This document shows, in pieces, positions 25,499-34,766 of a DNA stretch of 64,000 nt; positions within the stretch are counted from its first letter, which is position 1; the number at the start of each line of letters is the position of its first letter. Source of the stretch: Meridianimarinicoccus sp044221805 (lineage in GTDB: Bacteria; Pseudomonadota; Alphaproteobacteria; Rhodobacterales; Rhodobacteraceae); contig JBGAOK010000002.1 in NCBI GenBank assembly GCA_044221805.1, positions 62,001 through 126,000 on the forward strand, in the 5' to 3' direction. A model generated the notes under the pieces. The model made no database searches. It was given only the letters and a program-made list of their open reading frames with translations, and was not told the origin of the DNA. Position numbers and translations under genes: made by a program.

Positions 25499-27111
25499 CA
25501 CGCGGTCTCCTCGATGTTGTCGTCTTCAAGCCAGTTGCGCAGGATCTCGATGGTGTCCGGCTGGCGCTCCTCGATCATCCGCTTCAGGCTTTCGACCGGC
25601 GACTCCTCGAGCGCGTCCCGGCGCAGGCCGGCCAGGGCGAGATCGGCGATGGCCGGCAGTCCGCCGCCACCCTCGGCCGGCATCATCGCGCCATCCCGTC
25701 CTGCCGCCGTCGCGATGCCGTCGATCGTCGTGGCCTCGACCGCGCGGGAATCGATCAGCGGGAAGGCACGTCCCTCGCCGTCGCCGGCGCGCGAACTGCG
25801 CAGCACCGGGCGCACCACGAACAGGCCGAGGGCCAGCGCGGTCACCGCCAGGACGCCGATCTGCACAAGCCGCAGCGGGTCGAGCCGAAGCGCGTCCAGC
25901 ATCCCTTCCGCCGCGGCGGTGCCAAGTTCGGGCCGCGGCTCGAACGGCATCGCCTTAACGGTGATCTGGTCGCCCCGGGATTCGTCGAAGCCCACGGCCG
26001 AGGCGACGAGCTCGCGCAGGTCGCCCAACGCGGCAGGATCTCCGGCGGCCCCACCGCGCGAGCTGTTGATCAGCACGGCGACGGTCAGGCGCTTGATCGC
26101 CCCGGGGCGCCGCTCGATCTCGCGCGTGGTCTCGGACAGGTCGAAATTGGTCAGCGCCCGCGATTCGCTGTTCTGGCTCTGGGACGTGTCGCTGCCCGAG
26201 GCCGCGGCACCGTCCGGCAAGTTGCTGGCAACCGTCACGCCGGCGTCGCCGCCGTTCTGCTCGGAGGTGCTGACATCCTCCACATCGGTGCTGATCGCCA
26301 CCCGCGACTCGGGATCGATGCGGCGCTCGCGGATCGATTCGGCTTCCGTCACGGTCTCGACGCTGAGCTCGACCACCGCGTTGCCCGGGCCGACCTGTGC
26401 CTCGAGCAGCCGCGCCACATTCGCCTTCAGGGTCTCCGCCCGGTCGCCGCCCGACGCGCCGGGCGCGCTGCCGTCCTCGGCGCCGATCACCCGGCCGGTG
26501 GTGGCGTCGATGATCGCCACGTCGGCCGGCGACAGGCCCTGCACGGCCGAGGCGACGAGATAGCGGAAGGCATCGGCGGTTTCCTCCGAGATGGCGCCGC
26601 CGCGGGAGGTCACCGTCACCGAGGCGGTGCCGTTCCGGCTGCGCTGGAACGGGCCGGGGGCCGGATTGGCGATGTGCACCCGGGCCTGGCGGACCGCGGG
26701 ACTGGCCAGGATGGTGCGGGCCAACTCGCCTTCCTTGGCGCGCCAGTAGGCCGCGTCGAACATCTGCGAGGTGGTGCCGAAGCCCGACAGGCCGTCCAGA
26801 AGCTCGTAGCCGGCGCCGGAATTCTGCGGCAGCCCTTCGCCCGCCAGCTGCATCCGCAGGGCATCGCGCTGAAGCGCGTCGACGAAGATCGCATCGCCGC
26901 GAATCTCGTAGGGCGCCGTCTGGCGGTCGAGGGCGGCGATCACCTCGCCGGCCTGCCGCCCGTCAAGCCCGCCGTAAAGCAGCGCCATCGACGGCGCCGA
27001 GGCCATCCGCGCCAGCCCGAGAATCGCCCCGAAGACCGCCAGCGTGGCCAGCACCGCCACGGCCTTGCGCATCGGATCCAGGGTCGTCCACAGGGCCTTC
27101 ACGTTCTGCAT
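25498..27111 (-). CDS. fliF: FliF, MS-ring protein
   Basis: FliF builds the MS ring in the inner membrane, the base on which the flagellum assembles. The 537-residue product has membrane helices near residues 20-38 and near 425-445. It has the ring-building motif region LLYGGLDGRQAGEVIAALD and VRQARVHIANPAPGPF, a variable periplasmic loop, and the FliG-binding tail ending EILRNWLEDDNIEETA. GGAAGGA upstream of the ATG at 27111 supports this start. It is the first gene of the fliF-fliH-fliN-fliP operon. Confidence 0.95.
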   Translation of the reverse strand: MQNVKALWTTLDPMRKAVAVLATLAVFGAILGLARMASAPSMALLYGGLDGRQAGEVIAALDRQTAPYEIRGDAIFVDALQRDALRMQLAGEGLPQNSGAGYELLDGLSGFGTTSQMFDAAYWRAKEGELARTILASPAVRQARVHIANPAPGPFQRSRNGTASVTVTSRGGAISEETADAFRYLVASAVQGLSPADVAIIDATTGRVIGAEDGSAPGASGGDRAETLKANVARLLEAQVGPGNAVVELSVETVTEAESIRERRIDPESRVAISTDVEDVSTSEQNGGDAGVTVASNLPDGAAASGSDTSQSQNSESRALTNFDLSETTREIERRPGAIKRLTVAVLINSSRGGAAGDPAALGDLRELVASAVGFDESRGDQITVKAMPFEPRPELGTAAAEGMLDALRLDPLRLVQIGVLAVTALALGLFVVRPVLRSSRAGDGEGRAFPLIDSRAVEATTIDGIATAAGRDGAMMPAEGGGGLPAIADLALAGLRRDALEESPVESLKRMIEERQPDTIEILRNWLEDDNIEETA

Positions 27112-27171
27112 CAGGCGGTCCTTCCGGGGGCGGGCGGCAATCCCCGCGAGGCGACCCTGGGCCATCCTGAC

Positions 27172-27186
27172 TTAACAATCGGTTAG
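27172..27186. promoter_or_regulatory. CtrA-like binding site between fliF and fliL
   Basis: TTAA-CAATCGG-TTAG differs from the CtrA consensus TTAA-N7-TTAA at only the last base. It sits in the 122-base divergent gap, about 60 bases before fliF and 48 bases before fliL. TTAA is rare in this GC-rich window. Known flagellar loci of this type in alphaproteobacteria are controlled by CtrA, so direct control of both arms is plausible. Confidence 0.55.
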
Positions 27187-27233
27187 CCTCGTGGGTGGTA
27201 TTGCGATTCCCGTAGGTCGGATGGAGCCCCGGG

Positions 27234-27755
27234 ATGAGCACGGCAGACGCGTCACCCCCGAAGAAATCGAAGCTGCCCCTTCTGGTCGGGCTGGTGCTGG
27301 CGCTGGTGCTGGGCGGCGGTGGTTTCTATGCCGTCCGCTCGGGGCTTCTGGGCGGCGGATCGGACGCTGGCGGCCACGGGCCGGCCGCTGAGGCCGGCCA
27401 TGGCGGCGAAACCGGCGGCGGCGCCGGCGGGCACGGCGAGGCAGGCCCGATGCCCGCGGTCGCCTTCGTCGCGTTGCAGCCACTACTGGTCAGCCTCAAC
27501 CACACTGACCCGCCCCGGCAGCTCCGCTTCGAAGCCACGCTGGAAGTCGCCCCCGATCATGCCGCCGAGGTACAGGCGCTGATGCCGCGGATCATGGACG
27601 TGATGAATAGCTATCTTCGCGCGGTCGAGATGGAGGATCTCCGCGATCCCGCCGCGCTTCTGCGGTTCCGGGCGCAGATGCTGCGCCGGGTGCAGGTGGT
27701 CACCGGCGAGGGGCGGGTCGAGGACCTGCTGGTGACCTCGTTCCTGGTCAATTGA
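27234..27755 (+). CDS. fliL: FliL, stator-associated basal-body protein
   Basis: The 173-residue product has a cytoplasmic Lys-rich N-terminus, one membrane helix (residues about 14-34), a Gly/His-rich linker and the FliL domain (FVALQPLLVSLNHTDPPRQLRFEATLEVAPDHAAEVQALMPRIMDVMNSYLR ... VEDLLVTSFLVN). It lies divergent from fliF and heads the operon with motE and motA, the expected place for fliL. FliL rings surround stator units and promote torque. A second FliL is encoded at 3217-3762. Confidence 0.92.
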   Translation: MSTADASPPKKSKLPLLVGLVLALVLGGGGFYAVRSGLLGGGSDAGGHGPAAEAGHGGETGGGAGGHGEAGPMPAVAFVALQPLLVSLNHTDPPRQLRFEATLEVAPDHAAEVQALMPRIMDVMNSYLRAVEMEDLRDPAALLRFRAQMLRRVQVVTGEGRVEDLLVTSFLVN

Positions 27756-27763
27756 GGGATGCC

Positions 27764-28171
27764 ATGACGCTCATTGCCGATATCCTGCTGATTGCCGGCG
27801 CCCTTGGTGCCGCGTTCTACTGCTTTGTCCTGTCGCGGCGGCTGAGCCGCTTCACCAGCCTCGAGGACGGGGTGGGCGGCGCGATCGCCGGCCTGTCCCG
27901 GCAGGTGGCCGAGATGACCGAGGCGCTCGACCGGGCCCATGGCGAAGCGCGGACCTCGGCCGGCTCGCTCGAGGACAGCACCCGGCGGGCGGAAGATGCC
28001 GCGCGCAAGCTCGAACTGATGCTGGCCGCGCTGCACGACCTGCCGACCGCGCGCCGGGAGGACAGCGTCCCGCCGGCGCCCGAGCCGCGGGCGACGGTGC
28101 AGACCGCGCCGCCAGCCGGCCCGACCTTCCGGCGCACCTTCGGGGCAACCCGACGGGAGGCGGCGGAATGA
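27764..28171 (+). CDS. DUF6468-type flagellar cluster membrane protein
   Basis: This 135-residue protein has one N-terminal membrane helix (TLIADILLIAGALGAAFYCF), then a coiled-coil (SRRLSRFTSLEDGVGGAIAGLSRQVAEMTEAL) and a Pro/Ala-rich tail. The pattern matches the alphaproteobacterial family I know as DUF6468, found beside motE and fliL; the function is not established. The start ATG at 27764 has a GAGGGA ribosome-binding site; a TTG 12 bases upstream overlaps the fliL stop. The stop overlaps motE. Confidence 0.75.
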   Translation: MTLIADILLIAGALGAAFYCFVLSRRLSRFTSLEDGVGGAIAGLSRQVAEMTEALDRAHGEARTSAGSLEDSTRRAEDAARKLELMLAALHDLPTARREDSVPPAPEPRATVQTAPPAGPTFRRTFGATRREAAE

Positions 28172-28797
28172 AGCCGGCCAAGCCTGCCGGCAAGGACAGG
28201 CCCGCCCCGGCGGCGAAGCGCGGCGCGCGGGCGTCGGTGCCGATCAGCGCGGTGCTTGTCGGGCTGTTCGTCGCCTCGGCTTTGGTGCGTCTGGCCGGGG
28301 GGACCGCCGAGGCGATCGCCCGCGAGGTCGAGGACATTGCCGGTGCCGCCAGCCATGATGCGTCGCCTGCCGCCGGCCCGGAACTGGCCCAGGAGGTCGA
28401 TTCGATCCTGTTCGAACTGCGCCGGCGCGAGGCGGCGCTGGAGAAGCGCGAGACCGACCTGGCGCTCCGCGAGCAGGACCTGCGCGCCCTGTCGGATCTG
28501 GTCGGCGCACAGGTCGCCCGCCTGGACGAGGCCGAGGCGCGGCTCAGGCAGGTCATGTCGCTGGCCGAAGGCGCCGCCGAGGGTGACGTGGCACAGCTCA
28601 CCTCGGTCTATGCCGCGATGAAACCCAAGGAGGCCGCCGCCGTGTTCGAGGAGATGGATCCGGCCTTTGCCGCCGGCTTCCTCGGCCGGATGAAGCCCGA
28701 TGCGGCGGCGCAGATCGTCGCCGGGCTCAGCCCCGGCAAGGCCTATTCGATCAGCGTGATCCTTGCGGGACGGAACGTGAACACGCCGACGGAATGA
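28168..28797 (+). CDS. motE: MotE, periplasmic motor protein (MgtE-N-like domain)
   Basis: The 209-residue product has one N-terminal membrane helix (about residues 24-44), a long coiled-coil (about 70-120) and a C-terminal MgtE-N-like helical domain (YAAMKPKEAAAVFEEMDPAFAAGFLGRMKPDAAAQIVAGLSP). MotE-family proteins act with the stator; in rhizobia MotE is a chaperone for the periplasmic motor protein MotC. In Rhodobacter sphaeroides a MotE is, as far as I recall, needed for rotation of the CtrA-dependent flagellum. It overlaps DUF6468 and lies 71 bases before motA. Confidence 0.82.
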   Translation: MKPAKPAGKDRPAPAAKRGARASVPISAVLVGLFVASALVRLAGGTAEAIAREVEDIAGAASHDASPAAGPELAQEVDSILFELRRREAALEKRETDLALREQDLRALSDLVGAQVARLDEAEARLRQVMSLAEGAAEGDVAQLTSVYAAMKPKEAAAVFEEMDPAFAAGFLGRMKPDAAAQIVAGLSPGKAYSISVILAGRNVNTPTE

Positions 28798-28868
28798 CCG
28801 GTAACCCGACATTGACCGACCGTCGCGTCAGATGCGCCGGACCCTGTGAACGACGCGGAGTGACCTGA

Positions 28869-29738
28869 ATGATCGGACTCATCGGCATCGTCATCATCTT
28901 CCTGATGGTGTTCGGCGGCTACCTCGCCTCGGGCGGCAAGATGGCGATCATCGTCAAGTCGCTGCCCTACGAGCTTGTCATCATCGGCGGCGCCGCGGTG
29001 GGGGCCTTCACGATCGCGAACGACATCCCCTCGATCAAGCATACGCTGAAGGACGTGGGCAAGGTGTTCAAGGGGCCGCGCTGGAAGCCGGGCGACTATC
29101 GCGACCTACTGTGCCTGCTGTTCGAGCTGATCCGGCTGGCGCGGCAGAATCCGGTGGGGCTGGAGGAGCATATCGAATCCCCCGCGACCTCGACGATCTT
29201 CGCGCGCTACCCGAAGGTCCGGGCCGACCACGAGGCGGTGGAGCTGATCTGCGACACGCTGCGTTCGGCCTCGATGAACTTCGACGACCCCCATCAGGTC
29301 GAGGAGGTGATCGAGAAGCGCCTCGAAGGTCACCAGCACCACGCGCTGCACTCCAGCCACGCCCTGCAATCCATGGCCGACGGGCTTCCGGCGCTGGGGA
29401 TCGTGGCGGCGGTGCTGGGCGTGATCAAGACCATGAGCTCGATCGACCAGCCGCCGGAGATTCTCGGCAAGCTGATCGGCGGGGCGCTGGTAGGCACGTT
29501 CCTGGGCGTGTTTCTCGCCTATGGCCTGATCGGCCCCTTCGCCACGAGGGTCCGTGCCGTGGTCGAGGAGGACGGTCATTTCTACCAGCTGATCCGGGAG
29601 GTGCTGGTCGCAAACCTGCACAACCATGCCACCAACATCTGCATCGAGGTCGGCCGCCAGAACACGCCGGGTCACTTCCGCCCGTCCTTCGCCGAACTCG
29701 AGGAGGCCCTGAAGACGGCCAAGAGCAACGCCGCATGA
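28869..29738 (+). CDS. motA: MotA, stator proton-channel subunit
   Basis: MotA with MotB forms the proton-driven stator. The 289-residue product has four membrane helices, two near the N-terminus (IGLIGIVIIFLMVFGGYLA, ELVIIGGAAVGAFTIAN) and two near the end (MADGLPALGIVAAVLGVIKTM, LVGTFLGVFLAYGLIGPFA), with the cytoplasmic torque loop between. It shows the family motifs PALGIVAAVLGV and LVGTFLGVFLAYG. The stop overlaps the next gene. motB is not adjacent, which is unusual. Confidence 0.96.
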   Translation: MIGLIGIVIIFLMVFGGYLASGGKMAIIVKSLPYELVIIGGAAVGAFTIANDIPSIKHTLKDVGKVFKGPRWKPGDYRDLLCLLFELIRLARQNPVGLEEHIESPATSTIFARYPKVRADHEAVELICDTLRSASMNFDDPHQVEEVIEKRLEGHQHHALHSSHALQSMADGLPALGIVAAVLGVIKTMSSIDQPPEILGKLIGGALVGTFLGVFLAYGLIGPFATRVRAVVEEDGHFYQLIREVLVANLHNHATNICIEVGRQNTPGHFRPSFAELEEALKTAKSNAA

Positions 29739-32254
29739 TCGGCGCGGCCCGGCTTCCCGTCCTGGTCCTTGGCGCGCTGGCGCTGGCGGCGCCGGCAGCG
29801 GCCGAGGTCGCGATCCGCTCGGGCGAACATGCCGACTATTCGCGGCTGGTGTTCTATTACGAGGGCCCAACCGACTGGACCCTCGGCCGGTCGGGCGAGG
29901 GCTATCGGCTGGTCACCGGCGCCCTGGCGCCCGACTACGATACCTCGCAGGTCTTCGACTTTCTTCCCCGCACCCGGCTGCTGGCGGTGACCGAAACCGC
30001 GGGTGGGCTTGATCTGAAGGTCGGCTGCGCCTGCCACGCCGACGCCTTCGAGCACAGCCCCGGCATCATCGTGGTCGATATCAAGGACGGCCCGGCCCCC
30101 GAAGGGTCGCGCTTCGAGACCCGACTGCCGAAGGCCGATGCCGGGGCCGTCCGGATCGCGGACGGTGCGGGGCGAGGCCTTCTCTCGCTGCCGATCACGT
30201 TCGACGGTCCGGCGACCGCAGGCGGCACCGGCCCGACGTCCGGCGGTGCGCCGGCCTTGCCCGCTGCCACCGGACACACGGCCGCGGCGCAAGCCGATGG
30301 CGCGGCCGGACACGGGACGGCGCCAGGGACGCCGGCCGATCCCGCGGCCCCCCCCGACACTGCCCCGGCCGCGACGCTTCGGGCCGAACTCGGCGAAGGT
30401 CTTGGCCGTGCCGTCGCCCAGGGTCTGGCGACCCCTGCCGAGACCGCGCATCTGCCGGGCTCGGAGCGTGAGGACGTCCTCGCGCTGCCGGCGGGGGTGG
30501 ACCTGCGTTCGGGGATCGACCTTGCCACCGGCGCAGGCCCCGCGGATCCGTCGGCGCTGCCCTGCGCCGAGGGCGCGCTCTACGACGCGGCGGCCTGGTC
30601 CGGGGGGGCGACGCCGGCCGACGCGCTCGAGACTGCGCGGATGGGGTTCCTCGATGATCTGGACGCGCCGGGCGCGGAGGCGGTCCTGACGCTGGCCCGG
30701 ACCTATGTGAGCCTGGGTTTCGGCGCGGAGGCGATCCAGGTGCTGGAGACCTGGCCGGCCGACCCGGAAGCCGCGGCTGCCGTCACCGAGATCGCGGTGC
30801 AGGTGGACGATCCCGGGCGGCCCGGGTCGGCGCGGTTGCAGGCGCAGGCCGGCTGCGACACGCCGGCGGCGCTCTGGGCCCTGCTCGCGGCGGCGCCGGG
30901 CAGTCCGGCGGTATCCGGTATCAACCTGCCTGCGGTGCAGCGCGCGCTGAGCGCCCTGCCGATCCAGTTGCGCCGGCAGATCGCGCCGGCGGTCTCGGAA
31001 CGGCTCCGCGCCGCCGGGCACGCGGTGGAGGCCGAAGCGGCGCGTGCGACCCTGACCCGGGCGACAGAGGCGCCGGGCACGGCCATGGAGGTGGAGATCC
31101 TGCGGGCCGAGGACCATGAGGCGCCCCGCGAGACCGTGGCGTCGGTGGCCGAGACCGCGCGAGGGGCGGGCATGCCGGCACTGGTCGCCCGGGCCGAGAT
31201 GCTGGCCCGGCTGGCCCGCGACCGCGCGCCGGTCGATCCGGCGCTGCGCCGGGACGTCGAGGCGCAGGTGCATCAGGGCAAGGGCTCGGCGGAATCGTCG
31301 GCGCTGCTCGACGCCTATGTGGCGGCACTGGCCGCGAGCGCAAGCTATGACGACGCGCTGGCAATCCTCGCCCGGCTGCGGCAGTCGGATCACGCGGACA
31401 GCTACAATCTGGCCGGCGGTACCGACCGGGTGATGGCGGCGGTCGCCGCAGACCCGAGCGACGGCAGCTTCCTGGTCGAGACGCGCAGTTTCGCCGAGGG
31501 GCCGCTGGCCGACCTCCTGTCCGGCGAGATCGTCGCCGGGATTGCCGAGCGGATGGTCGGCCTCGGTTTTCTGGACGAGGCCGGCGCCTATGCCGCGACC
31601 GCGCCTCTGCGCATGGCCGCGGCCGACCCCCTCGCCTCCGATGTCTACCCTGACGACCGTCCCGACGCCGCCCCCGTGGCGGCGGGCGCGCCGGTCCTGC
31701 TGGACGCCACGACCGAAGCGGTGCGGCAGGTCGCGCTGGCAGGCATCGCGGTCGGCGAGGGACGCCCGGCCGAAGCGCTGGCGCGTCTTTCCGGGGTCGA
31801 CACCCCCGAGGCCGCCTGGCTGAAGGCCGAAGCGCTCAGCGCCCTTGGCGCCCATGCCGAAGCGGCAGATGCCTACCTCGCAATGGGCGAAACCGAGCGC
31901 GCCGCGGCCGCGCTCTGGCGCGCGGGCCATTGGGAGGAGGCCAGCGCCCTGATGGACGACCCGCTGCGCCAGCGCATCGCCGGGCTGATGGATGACGCGC
32001 GGGACCGGACGCTGACGGCTACGACCACGATCCAGGATGCCGGCACATCAGCCGGAAGCGGCGCGGAAGCCGCTGCGGGTGCCCCAGCGACCGCGGCCGG
32101 GGCCACGCCGGTGCGATCTGTCGGACCGGACGGTCAGCCGGTGCTGACGCTGGCCGAGGCCGAAGCCTGGATCGAGGAAAGCGCCGAGGTGCGCGCCGTC
32201 GCCGAGGCGCTGCTCACCGCGCCGACCGCCCGGGACAGCGCGGGCGGGCAATAA
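29735..32254 (+). CDS. Large exported protein downstream of motA (MotK-like)
   Basis: This 839-residue protein has a signal peptide (residues 1-23, ending PAAAEVA). A conserved-looking N-terminal domain (IRSGEHADYSRLVFYYEGPTDWTLGR ... FDFLPRTRLLAV) is followed by a long Ala/Pro-rich linker (about 160-225) and then helical repeat-like sequence to about 800, with a low-complexity Ala/Thr segment near 770-790. It has no enzyme motif. Its ATG overlaps the motA stop, so it should be made with the stator. A periplasmic motor protein, MotK, is reported from the CtrA-dependent flagellum of Rhodobacter sphaeroides; I infer this is its counterpart, without proof. Confidence 0.65.
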   Translation: MIGAARLPVLVLGALALAAPAAAEVAIRSGEHADYSRLVFYYEGPTDWTLGRSGEGYRLVTGALAPDYDTSQVFDFLPRTRLLAVTETAGGLDLKVGCACHADAFEHSPGIIVVDIKDGPAPEGSRFETRLPKADAGAVRIADGAGRGLLSLPITFDGPATAGGTGPTSGGAPALPAATGHTAAAQADGAAGHGTAPGTPADPAAPPDTAPAATLRAELGEGLGRAVAQGLATPAETAHLPGSEREDVLALPAGVDLRSGIDLATGAGPADPSALPCAEGALYDAAAWSGGATPADALETARMGFLDDLDAPGAEAVLTLARTYVSLGFGAEAIQVLETWPADPEAAAAVTEIAVQVDDPGRPGSARLQAQAGCDTPAALWALLAAAPGSPAVSGINLPAVQRALSALPIQLRRQIAPAVSERLRAAGHAVEAEAARATLTRATEAPGTAMEVEILRAEDHEAPRETVASVAETARGAGMPALVARAEMLARLARDRAPVDPALRRDVEAQVHQGKGSAESSALLDAYVAALAASASYDDALAILARLRQSDHADSYNLAGGTDRVMAAVAADPSDGSFLVETRSFAEGPLADLLSGEIVAGIAERMVGLGFLDEAGAYAATAPLRMAAADPLASDVYPDDRPDAAPVAAGAPVLLDATTEAVRQVALAGIAVGEGRPAEALARLSGVDTPEAAWLKAEALSALGAHAEAADAYLAMGETERAAAALWRAGHWEEASALMDDPLRQRIAGLMDDARDRTLTATTTIQDAGTSAGSGAEAAAGAPATAAGATPVRSVGPDGQPVLTLAEAEAWIEESAEVRAVAEALLTAPTARDSAGGQ

Positions 32255-32393
32255 GCGCACCGCGCCGAAGCGGCCGTGACGCCCGGCGGGCTTCTCCGTC
32301 CCGTCGGCCTTCGCGTCCCGCGCCAGCGGCGCTGCGACGGCGCGACGGGCTGCTGCGGCCGATGTTCCGGGCCGCGGCAGCCCCTTGCAATCC

Positions 32394-32411
32394 GGCGCGC
32401 GAGCGCCTTTT
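32394..32411 (+). terminator. Intrinsic terminator downstream of the motA operon
   Basis: GGCGC-GCGA-GCGCC forms a 5-bp stem with a tetraloop and is followed by TTTT (32408-32411). It lies about 140 bases after the motK-like stop and 50 bases before the next + gene. The remaining part of the 206-base gap shows no gene. Confidence 0.5.
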
Positions 32412-32460
32412 GTGCCTGCCATCGGGCTGCCTTGCGGCCTGGCAAGCCGGAGCTCGCCGC

Positions 32461-33600
32461 GTGACGTACACCTATCTCAAGGACGGCGATCCCGAGATCG
32501 ACGCCATGCTGGCATCGGTCTGCGAGATCGGCGGCGGCAGCGCCCATCGCCTGACCGACCTGTCGATCCGGTTCCGGGGCTATCCCGAGACCGCCGCGCG
32601 CGCCGCCGAGGCCCTGGCCACCGCGAAACGGGCGCCGCGCAACCCGCGCCACGCCCGCACGAAGCTCCTGGTCTACTCTGTCCAGTACAACCGCTTCCGC
32701 GCCTGGTTCGAAAACCACGCCGATGCCGTCGCCGTCGCTTGGAACGGCATCACCGGCACCCGCCGCGCCTTCATGGCCGCGGCGCAGGATGCCGGCCGGC
32801 CGAAGATCTATCTGGAACGCTCGCCGCTGCCCGGGCGGGTGACCGTGGATCCGGTCGGGATCAACGAGGAGAACGGCCTGCCGCGCGATCCCGGCTTCTA
32901 CCGCGACTGGGCCGCGGGCAACCCGGCCCGGATTGGCGCCGGCTGGATGGCGCTGAAGGCGAAGCTGGTCGCGCGGGCACCGAAGCGGGGCGACGTGGCG
33001 CAGGGGGCCGCCAGCGCCGACCTGGCCGCGACGCCCTTCGTGTTCTGCCCGCTCCAGGTGCCCGACGACACCCAGATCCGCCAGTTCAGCGGCTGGGTCG
33101 GCAGCATCGAGGACTACATCCGCGACCTGTCCGACGCGGTTCCCGCATTGCCGCCGGGCTGGCACCTGCGGCTGAAGGAGCATCCGTCCTCGCGCATTCC
33201 GCTCGGCCCGCTGCTGGATGAGATGAAACGCCGCCATGGCGACCGGGTGGTGATCGACAACGCCACCGACACGTTCCAGCAGGTCGACAGCGCCCGGTCG
33301 GTGGTGACGCTGAATTCCTCGGTGGGGCTGCAGGCCTTCTTCTTCGCGAAGCCGGTCATCGTGCTGGGCCGGGCCTTCTTTCGCATCCCCGGCCTCGTCA
33401 TCCCGGTCGACGGACCCGACGAGCTGTCGCGCACCTTCGCCGCGGCCGGGACGCTGGATTTCGACGCGCCGCTCCGGGATGCCTTCATGAACTATCTCGA
33501 TCAGGTCTATTACCCGGCGGTCGAGACCGGCCCGGACGGCAGGCCGCGGGTCGACCCCGCGCTGGTGCGCCCGAAACTGCCCTATCCTGCGGCAGGCTGA
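32461..33600 (+). CDS. Capsule-type polysaccharide protein (KpsC/KpsS-like fold)
   Basis: From a GTG at 32461 the product has 379 residues and no membrane helix. It shows features of the Capsule_synth family of retaining Kdo/glycosyltransferase-like proteins: PFVFCPLQVPDDTQI, then GWHLRLKEHPSS, and later TLNSSVGLQAFFFAKPVIVLGRAFF. These resemble the conserved H-P and SSVG regions of KpsC/KpsS relatives. It is a stand-alone gene between the motor operon and asd; the glycan acceptor is unknown. The frame extends upstream without homology. Confidence 0.72.
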   Translation: MTYTYLKDGDPEIDAMLASVCEIGGGSAHRLTDLSIRFRGYPETAARAAEALATAKRAPRNPRHARTKLLVYSVQYNRFRAWFENHADAVAVAWNGITGTRRAFMAAAQDAGRPKIYLERSPLPGRVTVDPVGINEENGLPRDPGFYRDWAAGNPARIGAGWMALKAKLVARAPKRGDVAQGAASADLAATPFVFCPLQVPDDTQIRQFSGWVGSIEDYIRDLSDAVPALPPGWHLRLKEHPSSRIPLGPLLDEMKRRHGDRVVIDNATDTFQQVDSARSVVTLNSSVGLQAFFFAKPVIVLGRAFFRIPGLVIPVDGPDELSRTFAAAGTLDFDAPLRDAFMNYLDQVYYPAVETGPDGRPRVDPALVRPKLPYPAAG

Positions 33601-33683
33601 TCCGGCGGCGCCCGCAATCTCCGCTTCCCCCGGACGGCGAGGTCCGGTAACAGGCGCCCGGTATCAAGAGGAGTCCCGGAGAC

Positions 33684-34706
33684 ATGGGCTACAACGTCGT
33701 CGTCGTCGGCGCCACGGGCAATGTGGGCCGCGAAATGCTCAACATCCTGGCCGAGCGCGCCTTTCCGGTGGATCGCATCGCCGCGCTGGCGTCGCGCCGG
33801 TCGCTCGGGACCGAGGTGAGCTTCGGCGACCGGACCCTCAAGACCGCCGATCTGGAAACCTTCGACTTCAAGGGCTGGGACATCGCCCTCTTCGCCATCG
33901 GCTCGGACGCCACCAAGACCTTTGCGCCGAAGGCCGCGGCGGCGGGCTGCGTGGTGATCGACAACTCGTCGCTCTACCGCTACGACCCGCTGGTGCCGCT
34001 GGTGGTGCCGGAGGTGAACGCCGCCGCGGTGGACGGCTACAAGGCGAAGAACATCATCGCCAACCCGAACTGCTCGACCGCGCAGATGGTGGTGGCGCTG
34101 AAGCCGCTGCACGACCGCGCCCGGATCAAGCGCGTGGTGGTCTCGACCTACCAGTCGGTGTCGGGCTCGGGCAAGGAAGCCATGGACGAGTTGTGGAACC
34201 AGACCAAGGGCATTTTCGTGCCCGGTCAGGAAGTGGCGCCGAGCGTCTATCCGAAGCAGATCGCCTTCAACGTGATCCCGCATATCGACGTCTTCCTCGA
34301 GGATGGCCAGACCAAGGAAGAATGGAAGATGGTCGCCGAGACGAAGAAGATCCTCGACCCGAACATCAAGGTCACCGCGACCTGCGTGCGGGTGCCGGTC
34401 TTCGTCGGCCATTCCGAGGCGATCAACATCGAGTTCGAGGACTTCCTCGACGAGGAGGAAGCCCGGGACATCCTGCGCGAGGCGCCGGGGATCATGGTGA
34501 TCGACAAGCGCGAACCGGGCGGCTACGTCACCCCGGTCGAATGCGTCGGCGACTATGCCACCTTCATCAGCCGGATCCGGCAGGACAGCACGGTCGAGAA
34601 CGGCCTGAACCTGTGGTGCGTCAGCGACAACCTGCGCAAGGGTGCCGCGCTGAACGCGGTGCAGATCGCCGAGACCCTCGGCAACCGCTGCCTGAAGAAG
34701 GGCTGA
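33684..34706 (+). CDS. asd: Aspartate-semialdehyde dehydrogenase
   Basis: Asd reduces aspartyl phosphate to aspartate semialdehyde for lysine/diaminopimelate, threonine and methionine synthesis. The 340-residue product shows GATGNVGREMLNIL (NADP binding) and NPNCSTAQMVVALKPLHD with the catalytic Cys. VVVSTYQSVSGSGKEAMDEL and CVRVPVFVGHSEAINIE, which contains the substrate-binding His, follow. An AAGAGGAGT ribosome-binding region precedes the ATG. Monocistronic by context. Confidence 0.97.
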   Translation: MGYNVVVVGATGNVGREMLNILAERAFPVDRIAALASRRSLGTEVSFGDRTLKTADLETFDFKGWDIALFAIGSDATKTFAPKAAAAGCVVIDNSSLYRYDPLVPLVVPEVNAAAVDGYKAKNIIANPNCSTAQMVVALKPLHDRARIKRVVVSTYQSVSGSGKEAMDELWNQTKGIFVPGQEVAPSVYPKQIAFNVIPHIDVFLEDGQTKEEWKMVAETKKILDPNIKVTATCVRVPVFVGHSEAINIEFEDFLDEEEARDILREAPGIMVIDKREPGGYVTPVECVGDYATFISRIRQDSTVENGLNLWCVSDNLRKGAALNAVQIAETLGNRCLKKG

Positions 34707-34766
34707 GGCGACCGAAGCCCCCGGCGCTGCCGCCCCGCGGGGCGGCGATCCGGCCGCGAACCCTCC

